Assembly (NCBI RefSeq): GCF_029227915.1
Contig: NC_079887.1
Location: forward strand, 16,675,650-16,739,649
DNA length: 64,000 nt
Reading direction: 5' to 3'
Source of the DNA: Hydractinia symbiolongicarpus
Lineage: Eukaryota > Cnidaria > Hydrozoa > Anthoathecata > Hydractiniidae
Shown: positions 13,855 through 23,166 of the stretch, piece by piece
Position numbering within the stretch: position 1 is the first letter of the stretch
Layout of the letters: the number at the start of each line of letters is the position of its first letter
Translations under genes and position numbers: made by a program
The notes under the pieces: model-generated
Seen by the model: only the letters and a program-made list of their open reading frames with translations
Told to the model about the DNA's origin: nothing
The model's database searches: none

Positions 13855-14773
13855 TATTTTTTATGTGAATATGTATAAGTAGAAAAACAGCGCATATGAG
13901 TAATATCGCCATCATGTGTCTTGTATTGCCGTTAGATCTAACATGTTATAACTTACAAATATTTTATATATAGTCACACAAACTAAAGCAGGCACAGTTT
14001 TCGAGAAGTAGTGTATTCTGAGTATATGTTTATATTCTGTGGCGTAATAAAAAACAGTTATTCTGAGGTAACTCTAATGAATTGTCAGTTTGAATATTCG
14101 TTTATTGATTCTACGATATTACAACAACACTGCGAGAAATTTTAAATTAATCGCTTATTTGGCAAGTCAATCGTATTGTGGAAAGCAAGTGTGACCATTA
14201 CAAGGACAAAATTGCCAAAAAGACGATCAGAATGGATACCAAAAAAGTTGATGTTTTAGGTGAACGTTTTTACTACTGGTTTCATTGCAGTTCTGTTGTT
14301 GTGGTTGTTGCTGAGTGTACGTGTTGAGACCAGACGTGCTCTCTTCTGCTAAACCACTTGTTTTGTTGTAGCGTGGTGAAATAGTTTCGTGTTCCGACGG
14401 TGCTGTCTTGGCAGCACTTTGTTGGTGAGTAGTCTAGAGCAAATATAAAAAAATAATCCACGGGTCTGCTCGTCAGCATAAAATAGTGAATAACTAATTT
14501 AGGGTATTAGAGGTACGACCAGTTGGGGTAGTCAAATCCAGAAAATGTTATGCACCCTTTTGTTCACTCTGCCAATATCTGACAAGAACGGAAAAATAAC
14601 GTGAATGCAAAACTCAAAATGTTTGATCCTATGACATGTCAAGTGACAAATACGAAGCGGAAAACAAACCGTAACGTATATATGATTGAAAAGTATTGTT
14701 ATTTAATGGTGTATACGTATGTTTTTATAAACGACTATACTTTGCAGAATTGCTAAGCAATTAATATTAAAAT
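13855..14773. other. Intergenic stretch, nothing recognised
   Basis: No splice-consistent or conserved ORF. The minus frame at 14282-14479 has no motif. A short sequence near 14461 resembles the dispersed Helitron-like 3' ends but is too degraded to delimit. Confidence 0.6.
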
Positions 14774-15493
14774 CTAGTCGATTAGGCCCGTGGAAAAATC
14801 CACTAAAGCAGAATAAAAAAAAAGAAGCGTCATTTAAATTTTGATGACGTCGGCAACCCAAAAAATCAATGAGAACCTTGTTTTTACATTGCCCCTATTG
14901 TGTAGAGCTTAAACTGCTGATCAAGAAAATGTATATGATCTTGTGCTTCAGACGAGCGGTAATGAGATATAAGGGTATAAATATTTTGCTGACGTCAGCA
15001 ATCGCCCGTCAAAACCTAAAATCTATACCATAATGGCAACAGGTATAAAAATACCTGTTGCCATTATGGTATAGATCTTGTAACGCTGATCAAGAAAATG
15101 TATAGGATCATGTATTTTTGACAAACAGTTGCAGAGATATTGGGGTTTAAATGTTTTTTGATGACGTCATTAACCCGTCCATTCCGAAACGGATTGCGGA
15201 ACCCAGGTTTTAGGAACTTACCCAAAGTGGTCCTAGGTGGTCCCTAGTTACCCACGCAGGAGATGACGTCAGTTATTTCCAACCGTTTCCAAGTTATTTA
15301 GCCTAAAATTTAAAAGTGCAATGCAATGGCTTCACTAATCTTAATATATTTTCCTTTGACGTCAATATTGATCTAACGTCAAAGTTTGCTAATTTACAGA
15401 ACAAATTTATAGGCGATGTTTTATAGACTTTATCAAATAAATTTTATCCACTTTGCAAAAGTCACAGACAGAACTGGCGTATTATTATATAGA
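14774..15493 (-). mobile_element. Helitron-like unit 1 of a tandem array (3'-most)
   Basis: Read on the minus strand it starts TCTATATAATAATACGCC at 15493 and ends CTAG at 14774, after a CCACGGGCC-type end. No protein is encoded. It abuts unit 2 with no spacer. The internal sequence is rich in TGACGTCA-like palindromes shared with units 2 and 3. It differs from them by an added perfect 26-bp inverted repeat at 15021-15076. Confidence 0.65.
15021..15076. repeat. Perfect 26-bp inverted repeat with a 4-nt loop
   Basis: Positions 15021-15046 and 15051-15076 are exact reverse complements separated by AAAA. Units 2 and 3 of the array have only the right-arm context here, so the left arm looks like a snap-back duplication special to unit 1. 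Confidence 0.9.
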
Positions 15494-16240
15494 CTAGTCG
15501 ATAAGGCCCGTGGAGTAATCCACTTAGGCAGAAGGACAATGGAAAAATAGGTTGTTTTAGACTTTTTGCTGACTTCAGCAGTGCAGATACACAATAAATA
15601 AATTGAGAAACTTGTTTTTATGTTTCCTTCATTGTGTAGAGCTTCACTGCTGATCAAGAAAATGTTTATAATCGTGTGGTTTTGATGAACGATTAATGAA
15701 ATATAAGGGTTTAAAAATTTTGCTGACGTCAGCAATGGCCCGTCAAAAACCCCAAAAAATTTTTTAGAAATTTGTATACACTTTGCTTTCATCGTGTAGA
15801 TTTTGAAACGCTGATCAAGAAAATGCCTTCATCGTATAGATCTTGAAACTTTACTTTTGACAAACGGATGCAGGGATATTAGGGTTAAAAAGTTTTTTGA
15901 TGACGTCATTAACCCGTCCATTCCGAAACGGATTGCGGGACCCAGGTTTGAGAAACTTACCCAAATTGGTCCTAGGTGGTCCCTAGTTACCCACGCGGTG
16001 AAAAATCATTGACGTCACCACCTCGTTTCCAAGTTATTTGACCTCAAAGTTTTAGGTGCACTGCAATGGCTTCACTAATTTAATGTAAGATATTGGTGTT
16101 AAAGTAGTGTTATTTACATCGCGACGTAACGTCAGAAAATTTAACATATTAGACATGCATTTTTCGGCAGCATCAAAGAAAAATGAGCACATCGACTTTG
16201 CCTGCCACAGAGACACGGAACTGGCGCATTATTATATAGA
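15494..16240 (-). mobile_element. Helitron-like unit 2 of the tandem array
   Basis: The minus-strand start TCTATATAATAATGCGCC is at 16240 and the CTAG end at 15494-15497, directly followed by the TC start of unit 1. It is collinear with unit 3 over most of its 747 bp, including TTTTTGCTGACGTCAGCAAT and the block around CCGAAACGGATT. The ORF across it (15433-15792) is a repeat shadow. Confidence 0.65.
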
Positions 16241-16915
16241 CTAGTCGATAAGGCCCGTGGAGTAATCCACTTAGGCCGAAGGACAATGAAAAAATAGGTT
16301 GTTTTAGACTTTTTGCTGACTTCAGCAGTGCAAATACACAATAAATAAATTGAGAAACTTGTTTTCATGTTTCCTTCATTGTGTAGAGCTTCACTGCTGA
16401 TCAAGAAAATGTTTATAATCGTGTGGTTTTGATGAACAATTAATGAAATATAAGGGTTTAAAAATTTTGCTGACGTCAGCAATGGCCCGTCAAAAACCCA
16501 AAAAAAATTTTTAGAAACTTGTATACACTTTGCTTTCATCGTGTAGATCTTGAAACGCTGATCAAGAAAATGTATAGGATCATGTACTTTTGACAAACGG
16601 TTGCAGAGATATTTGGGTTTAAATGTTTTTTGATGACGTCATCAACCCGTCCATTCCGAAACGGATTCGGGGACCCAAGTTTGGGAAAATTACTTAAATT
16701 GGTCCAGGTGGTTCCTAGTTACCCACGCGGTGAAAAATCATTGGCTTCATTAATTTAATATAGGATATTGACGTGAAAGTAGTGTTATTGACTTCGCGCC
16801 GTAACGTCAGAAAGTTTAACATATTAGACATGCATTTTTCGGCCACATCAAAGAAAAATAAGCATATCAACTTTGCCTGTCACAGAGACACGGAACTGGC
16901 GTATTATTATGTAGA
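16241..16915 (-). mobile_element. Helitron-like unit 3 of the tandem array (5'-most)
   Basis: The minus-strand start TCTACATAATAATACGCC is at 16915, preceded by A as expected for A^T insertion. The CTAG end at 16241 abuts unit 2. The 675-bp unit lacks part of the TGACGTC-rich block found in unit 2. The minus ORF at 16141-16596 spans the unit boundary and so is not a gene. Confidence 0.65.
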
Positions 16916-17040
16916 TAAGTAAAGTAACAAATTATATATTGAAATAACAAGCATTAGTTTTTGACAGGTGTTCATACTCTTTTGGAGAAATTTTAAACTG
17001 AATACCAATTTCCTCTGTACTGTGTAAGAATTTGACATCA

Positions 17041-17055
17041 AGCCATACCGTTATT
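17041..17055. repeat. Target site duplication, left copy (15 bp)
   Basis: AGCCATACCGTTATT is repeated exactly at 19627-19641 and brackets the inverted LINE insertion. Confidence 0.9.
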
Positions 17056-17218
17056 TCTTTTATTTTTTTTTTAACTGTACGGTAGTTATTTAACTAAATA
17101 ATCTTTTTACAATACACCACTAAAGGACGTAGACGTTATACGTGGAAAGATAACAAAAAACATTGATAGTTGACATTACTGGACGACACAACATAAACTA
17201 TAATATCGATTTAACAGT

Positions 17219-17831
17219 TCAACTTTCTCGGATTATTGCTAACTCATTTGTAATCCGCACGTCGTCGTCGCACATGCTACGGACGGAATAGTTTCTGGAA
17301 CCACGCAGACATAGAATGGCCGAACGCACCAAACTACACGAAATTTTGCGTCTCAGCCACGTTACAACTTCTCCCTTTGTTTCATCTCTTTTTTCCGCGA
17401 TCATGTCGGCTAGTCTGGATACGAAAATACTTGTTTATCGACTCATACCCCCGTTGATGCTAAATATCAAAGGTGTAAACGTCCCATGTTCGTCTATGAT
17501 GCGTCTGTTATAAGATCTTTTTTTTTTCTTTTTCTTGAGAAGTAAATAATGATGACATTGTTTGGCGTCGATAACTTGGAGCAATGGGATTAAAAATCCT
17601 TACATCTAAAAATGCTTGTTGTCCTCTCTGCCAAAAACTTCTTACACTTATGTCAGCTCTTGCTTCAGTGTCTGTAACTGCAGAACGGGGAAAATCAGTT
17701 GCTTCAGTGGTCAGGGGAATCAGGGGAGGTTCACAGCGTATGTCTCTGCATACCTCCTGCCATAAGGTAACCATCAGATCGCGCAGTTCGTTGTGTCGAA
17801 TATTCACGAAACCACCAACATGACATGACAA
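17219..17831 (-). pseudogene. LINE ORF, C-terminal nuclease-like part (sense segment)
   Basis: Read from 17831 leftward. The translation has SCHVGGFVNIRHNELRD, then ARADISVRSFWQRG and AFLDVRIFNP, which fits the PD-(D/E)XK-like arrangement of restriction-like LINE endonucleases. A last segment (17404-17219) carries ISCSLVRSAILCLRGSR. The two parts are in different frames, so the region is frameshifted. The domain would nick target DNA and prime reverse transcription. The nuclease assignment is inferred from the D...FxDVR pattern. Confidence 0.7.
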
Positions 17832-17862
17832 TGCATGCTCAATGCATTGTCATGTCATGTTG
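17816..17862. repeat. Perfect 20-bp palindrome at the inversion junction
   Basis: Arms 17816-17835 and 17843-17862 are exact reverse complements around the 7-nt loop TGCTCAA. Both arms encode the residues ALSCHV in the sense of their own flanking segment, so the junction duplicated part of the 3' segment onto the inverted one. Confidence 0.9.
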
Positions 17863-19626
17863 ATGCAATTGTCAGAGAATCCAAAGCGTTTCAAAAAAAT
17901 CTAATAGCTGGCAGAAATCAAAGATCGACAGAATCTCTAGCAAAATCTTTTTAGAAATTTGATGTTTTCAGGAAAAGTGAACGCGGCATTGAAGCTACCA
18001 TCATGTGAAGGAAAACAGGGCATATTGCAAATTAATGATGATACTAAAAGAATTTTGAAAATGAAACACCCTGCGGCGAAAGAATGAATTTATTCTTCAA
18101 GGACCTGTTGAATTGATTGATAGTGCTGCATTTAATGAATTAACCGGTGATACGATACGAAAAGCTGCCTTGAGAACGAAAGGTGCTGCTGGACCATTAA
18201 ATCTGGACGCTGATGGGTGGAGAAGAATATTGGTATCGAAATCATTTGGTTCATGCTCTACAGATTAATGCAATGCTATCGCTAAAATGACTAGAACCTT
18301 GTGTATAGAAGAAATTAGTGAGAGAGACAATTCTCTAGAATGCTATACTGCTTGTCGCCTGATACCCTTGGACAAATCACCTGGTGTGCGCCCCATTGGT
18401 ATTGGGGAGGTATTAAGACGAATCATTGGCAAATCCATAATGTGTCTTGTTAAACGCGACGTTATCGATGCAGCTGGAAATCTCCAATTATGTGCTGGAC
18501 AAGACTCCGGGTGCAAAGCAGCGGTTCATGCAATGAAGGATATATTCGAAGATGAAGAAACTGATGGTGTACTTTTAGTAGACGCATCAAATGCTTTCAA
18601 TAGTTTGAACAGAAGAGTTTTATTGCACAATCTGAAAATTATTTGTCCGAAACTAGCCATTTATGTTATCAGACTCAAGCGAGATTATTTGTTACTGGTG
18701 GACTGGAGATATCATCTTGTGAGGGAACCACTCAGGGAGATCCTACAGCGATGGCAATATATGCACTTGGTATTCGCCCACTGCTAGAAGTGTTAATGGT
18801 ACACGAGGTTAAGCATGTAGCTTATGCTGTTGATATCAGTGCTGGGGGCGAGCTAGCCCGCTTAAAAAATTGGTGGCAAATGCTTATCGAAAAGGGCCCG
18901 CTAATTGGCTACTATCCAGAAGCGTCCAAATCATGGATGATAGTTAAAGCTGACAAGGAGGAGCTGGCTAGAGAGGTTTTCAAAAGATTTGACATCAACA
19001 TAACATCGGAAGGAAGAAAACATCTTGGCGCCTCAATTGGTTCCCTTAAATACAAGAAACGTTACGTAGAAGAGTTGGTCAATAGATGGGTGAACGAACT
19101 GGTGAGTTTATCAGCAATTGCAGAAGTTCAACCTCAAGCTGCTTATTCTGGCTTTATATTTGGATACAGGCATAAATTTAACTATTATATTCGTACAATA
19201 CCTGGAATTTCGGAGTTGTTGCAACCAGTAGAAAATGTAATTCGCACAAAATTGATCCCAGCCTTATGTGATGGAAGGGCATGTAGCGATGACGAGAGAG
19301 TATTGTTGTCTCTTCCGGTGAAAATGGGAGGCCTTGGTTTGATAAATGTTGTTGAGATCACGAAAATGGAATATGAATTTTCAAAACTTGTCACCAACGA
19401 ACTCACGAAAGAGATAAAGCATCAAAACTTGATCGTGACAACAAGTGCTTTGACGAGCAAACAAATTAAGTCAAAGGTGTCCAGGGAAAGATATGTATTT
19501 TATTTAAACAAGCTAAAAGATGTGACGACACGATTATTCCAAGATGAAGCAAAATTAAACGAAATTGCAAGGTCGAATGGTGCTTCTAGTTGGTTAACAA
19601 CTCTACCATTAAAAGACCATGGATTT
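17863..19626 (+). pseudogene. LINE reverse transcriptase, inverted 5' segment
   Basis: The frames at 17863-18090 carry N-terminal family sequence with breaks. At 18287-18787 the RT N-half has [20 protein letters not shown] and motif [13 protein letters not shown] frameshift near 18650 moves to the frame of 18643-19626, which has [15 protein letters not shown] (motif B), YAVDISAGG (motif C), HLGASIGS and LSLPVKMGGLGL. Motif C reads YAVD instead of YADD, losing the first catalytic aspartate, so the copy is dead even apart from the frameshift. It ends at DHGF, where host sequence resumes. Confidence 0.85.
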
Positions 19627-19641
19627 AGCCATACCGTTATT
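19627..19641. repeat. Target site duplication, right copy (15 bp)
   Basis: AGCCATACCGTTATT, identical to 17041-17055. It begins immediately after the last retroelement codon recognised. Confidence 0.9.
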
Positions 19642-21139
19642 GGTTGATATGAATATTCTTTACTAAAAGTTTTTCGGTATTCGTCAACACTATATCTTTC
19701 TTCCAGGGCCAAAAGTGGAGTTGCTTTTAAAAAAATACGTATATTTAAAGCATCTTTTACCAGTAACAAGCCTTTTAAAAGCAAATACCCACCCTCATTC
19801 TGCAGGGAACCGTTGAGGGGATAAAATGACCGTAAGGCAACACCTTTTGAATGAAGGAAATATCATTTGCTATAACATTTAACTTTTTGAAAGAGACACA
19901 CGCAGACTTGCTTCGCCAAGATTTAAATTGTGATAGAGGAAATACTATTTATTCCCTATGGACAATAAAATATCTGCACATATACATTCGTTAACCCTAT
20001 TCGGTCCGGGGTATTTCGAACATAGACGCCATAACTGATAGGCTTGTTCAAGTTGAATCAAACTTGGCACACTTATACACTTAACACTTAACAAAACTTT
20101 CTGAGTCACGTTTGCATTACTCGATTATATTTGAACCTATAAACACCGACAAAGACTACTTTTGACAAAATTTAATTGTTAATTGGTGCATTTACATGCA
20201 TTCTCATCCCCGGAGCTTTTTGAGATAAACCTCAAGAGCACTAGGGAAAAGAATGATTTATATGGAAACTGTATTTCAAGTTGATGGACTGAGTATACAA
20301 CCTCTAAACACGAGAAAGGTAAAAGCTAAAAGTATTTTTGTTTTGTTTTTATCATATTTTATTCAGCATTTTATTAAAAAGTACAACAGAAACAATGCGG
20401 CTTTCTTTTGTTGATGCCCTAAAATATAAGTGTAATAAATATTCATACATTGAATTTAAATGAAAGTTATTTTGCGCAAGTAAGATATAAAAAGGAGATT
20501 ATTCTCTAAAAGCGTTTCAAAGATGAGAAACATCCAAGTTGTCGCAAAGAAGGATGTGTTTTGCAAGATAACGTGTAGTGCGAAAGCCAACCTCTTCCAA
20601 GGGCTCTTTTTCTCTTTTTGACAATCTGGGAATCTTGCTGTGTGAGAAGAAGAATTTTCAAAAGGAGAAAATTAGCCCCGGGGACTAGGTTGGTGCAAAA
20701 GCCTGTTTTTTTATCAACATTGCCTTACTAGAAGAAGGGGCGTTGTAAAAGGGGTGCTGTAAAAGGCGCATAAACGACATTCAATTTATGAATACTGCTA
20801 TATACAAGACGAAAACATTCCGTGGCTAATGCATTCTTTTTATCAGTCTATGCGTCAAAAATCTATGGGTTCGCCCGTCGGCATAAATGAATAACACTGC
20901 CGGGGTCCGGAATATAGCTGTGCGCAACCAATTCAAAACAAATAATATGGGTATTATCTATCGCTTGTCGTTACAACTGTCCAGATTGATTGCAGGACTT
21001 TGCCCGGTGCAAAATAGTAGATAAAGATATCGCATTTGCTATTTCATGTGTCAGTAGCACGAATTTTTCTGGAGGAAAGACAGAATGCGGCTATCAATAA
21101 AAGAAACAAATAGTTTGGATTATAAAAACAAGTTAGAAA
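19642..21139. other. Intergenic stretch without recognised genes
   Basis: No conserved ORF. Near 20674-20705 is a copy of the dispersed CCCGGGGACTAGGTTGGTG-type sequence, related to sequences near 2890 and 40911. The minus ORF at 19500-19784 overlaps the LINE end and has no motif. Confidence 0.6.
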
Positions 21140-21613
21140 CTAACCTATACTCCTCCGCTTCCTCCCTAATTTCCATGAGGCGCCAATACCCGCATAAGTA
21201 CCCGTTTGCGAGTTATGGCCAACGCGCGCTCCAAAATCGGCATTTTTAGTTTTGTGAGATATTCCGACGCTACTGTCAAATTCAAATCCTGAGAATGTGT
21301 GTGACTTGGAGAGGGATGTACGTTTCCCGAAATTATGAGTTAGTTTCACAGATGTTTCTGGAGCTCCGTGCTGTGAGTCATAAAAAGATCCTCCTAATGA
21401 TGCACCTTCACCAAAATTGTGGGTGCCTTTAACTCCTGCACCAAATCCGCCATCTGAATTATAACCAAGTGTGCCTCCTAAGCTAGATTTACCGAAATTA
21501 TACGATCCTGAAATTCTCCCTCCGTCGCCATCCTTTTCAAATTCTGGTCCTTTCCATTGTGGTAAACTGTATGTTACAACTAGTAAAGTTGAAATGAAGA
21601 AAATAACCTTCAT
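21140..21613 (-). CDS. Secreted glycine-rich attacin-like protein
   Basis: The ORF starts at 21652, but the second Met at 21613 begins a typical signal peptide, MKVIFFISTLLVVTYS, so that start is preferred (157 aa; 170 from the upstream Met). The mature chain is rich in Gly, Ser, Phe and His, with repeated units: SYNFGKSSLGGTLGYN, GTHNFGEGASLGGSF, LTHNFGKRTSLSKSH and a last GARVGHNSQTGTYAGIGAS. It has no cysteines and ends in a basic KLGRKRRSIG. This layout resembles the attacin-C domain of antibacterial proteins that act on Gram-negative outer membranes. Antimicrobial function is inferred. No intron is needed; the stop TAG overlaps a donor-like GTTAGT. A TATA box lies about 90 bp upstream. 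A structural glycine-rich secreted protein is the alternative. Confidence 0.7.
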   Translation of the reverse strand: MKVIFFISTLLVVTYSLPQWKGPEFEKDGDGGRISGSYNFGKSSLGGTLGYNSDGGFGAGVKGTHNFGEGASLGGSFYDSQHGAPETSVKLTHNFGKRTSLSKSHTFSGFEFDSSVGISHKTKNADFGARVGHNSQTGTYAGIGASWKLGRKRRSIG

Positions 21614-21698
21614 CTTCTTGCGTGTGAGATTTGAGTTGAAATTTCGAAGCAACTGAGTGCGTTCTTTTGTTGTATACTGGTGCAGGTGAGTGTTTTCG

Positions 21699-21707
21699 CT
21701 ATTTATA
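21699..21707 (-). promoter_or_regulatory. TATA box of the attacin-like gene
   Basis: TATAAATAG on the minus strand, about 90 bp upstream of the preferred start codon. This leaves room for a 5' UTR of some 55-60 nt. Confidence 0.55.
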
Positions 21708-22286
21708 CATTTTCATTGGAAACATTATGTAGATTTTTGGTTTAGTTTCGACGAAACAAGAAGATTTTCCTCTTAAAATTCGCTTAGACTTAATCCAAAA
21801 GCAAAGTTTTTTCTTAAGGTGACAGATATTTATCTGTTATCAAAATAAACTTTATCTTGTTTCCAGGCCTCTATATCTACAACTTTGATATTCTGTAACA
21901 ACAAAAAAAATATTTTTACTTTTCTTAGTTGTGTGACATTTTAAAATATTTTACCTTCGTTTAAGTAAAACAAAATGGTAAGAAACCTCATTACCAGGAT
22001 TTCTTAACATGCGACCAAAGCGAAAAATGAATCCCTGGAAACGAGGTTGCCTGGCACTATTTCTTTGTGTTAATAACTTGTATGTGAAAACTCAGGTAAG
22101 TACTCTGGCGGAGATGGAATTTACTTCTGGTAAAAAGCCCAACGGGTTATATTTCGTTGTTATTTTGACGTAAAGCTTCATAGATGATGCAATATATGGT
22201 CTTTTAATATATAATTCTAATTCTATAGTGCGCTTAACTTTGTAACTTAATGTTGATTATCACAATTATCTAATGCGGTTTAGATT

Positions 22287-22601
22287 ATGAAGATGTCTAA
22301 CATTGTAAATACATTAAGTAACATAGAAAATGGGAGAAATTGTGTATTGCCTGTAAGAACTGTTAAAATACAGACAGAGAAGGTTGCGAAGACATTTTTG
22401 GGAAATATCGATAAATTTTACTTTATGCGGGTGGCAACCATATTGTCTTTTCAAGAAGATTCTCCCCGTCTACTTACAAAAACATATAGGACCACTGTCC
22501 AAGCGTTAGATAAAAAGTGTTCAATACAGATAAAAAAAGTAACATCAACAAAGAACAGCATTATAGCAAGGAAGTTTAAAGAGACCTCCTTGGTTATATA
22601 G
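22287..22601 (+). CDS. Hypothetical 104-aa ORF
   Basis: An isolated ATG-to-stop ORF, rich in Lys, Thr and Ile, with no signal peptide, membrane segment or motif I recognise. It may be an exon of a larger gene or chance. It lies 700 bp behind the attacin-like promoter, pointing away from it. Confidence 0.2.
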   Translation: MKMSNIVNTLSNIENGRNCVLPVRTVKIQTEKVAKTFLGNIDKFYFMRVATILSFQEDSPRLLTKTYRTTVQALDKKCSIQIKKVTSTKNSIIARKFKETSLVI

Positions 22602-23166
22602 AGCAACAATTTGATTAAAGCTTTAGTGGGTTAAACAAAGAACATTCTATAACTTGCTAAAATATATATGTGACCTATTAAGGATAAAACAATATTTCCA
22701 TATATTTTGTATTTAGAAGCAGTAAAAACACGTGTGAACGCTACTCTATATATTTTCAACTGAACTTAATGTCTCGATAACCTCAAACACACCATTTCCC
22801 CCTCTTTAGTTCAATGTGTCCATTGTCACTTTACTAAACATAACAAGTTTGCAGATTGTCTTTTTTTCTACATAGATTTACAATAAATCCGTTACTGTTG
22901 TTCAGGTAGGCACATCTTCATGAAAATAGTCTGGTCTTTTTTCTAATTCTTTTAGGATATTTTCGTACATATCCGTAGGTCTGGTGGTAGTTTCGTATTC
23001 TCCTGGAGTATCAATATCGTCATCTTCCTCCCCCTCTTAGTCAAAGTTGGTTGGTTTAAGCTTGGATAAGAACTTAAAGTGTTGAAAGTTGCGTGTGATA
23101 GTATGTGCCGGTCGGCTTGCCGTCAATTTTGTACCTTGAACTCGTGTGACACAGTATGGTTTTGGA
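22602..23166. other. Intergenic stretch, nothing recognised
   Basis: AT-rich, with no ORF beyond chance. It may include the decayed 3' end of the gypsy element on its right, but no LTR could be identified. Confidence 0.5.

Larger units (their letters stand above)
17056..19626 (-). mobile_element. LINE insertion with 5' inversion (twin-priming structure)
   Basis: One non-LTR retrotransposon insertion, defined by the 15-bp direct repeat at both ends. On the minus strand the 3' part is in sense: the C-terminal coding region (17831-17219), a 3' UTR, then a tail of A residues (the T run at 17056-17075 on the plus strand). The 5' part (17863-19626) is inverted and reads on the plus strand, ending exactly at the right target copy after residues DHGF. 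The parts meet at a palindrome (17816-17862). About 40 codons between the two segments are missing. This is the arrangement known from twin-primed L1 insertions. The ORF type, with RT and a C-terminal nuclease-like domain, suggests an RLE-class LINE. Confidence 0.85.

Noticed and set aside
13599-13895. 98-aa minus-strand ORF next to RAD54B
   Set aside because: It lies in the right half and terminal repeat of the TA-flanked MITE and has no motif.
15433-16596. Two similar minus-strand ORFs (119 and 151 aa) that look like paralogous genes
   Set aside because: They are the same frame of tandem Helitron-like units and cross the unit boundary, so the similarity comes from repeat duplication, not coding constraint.
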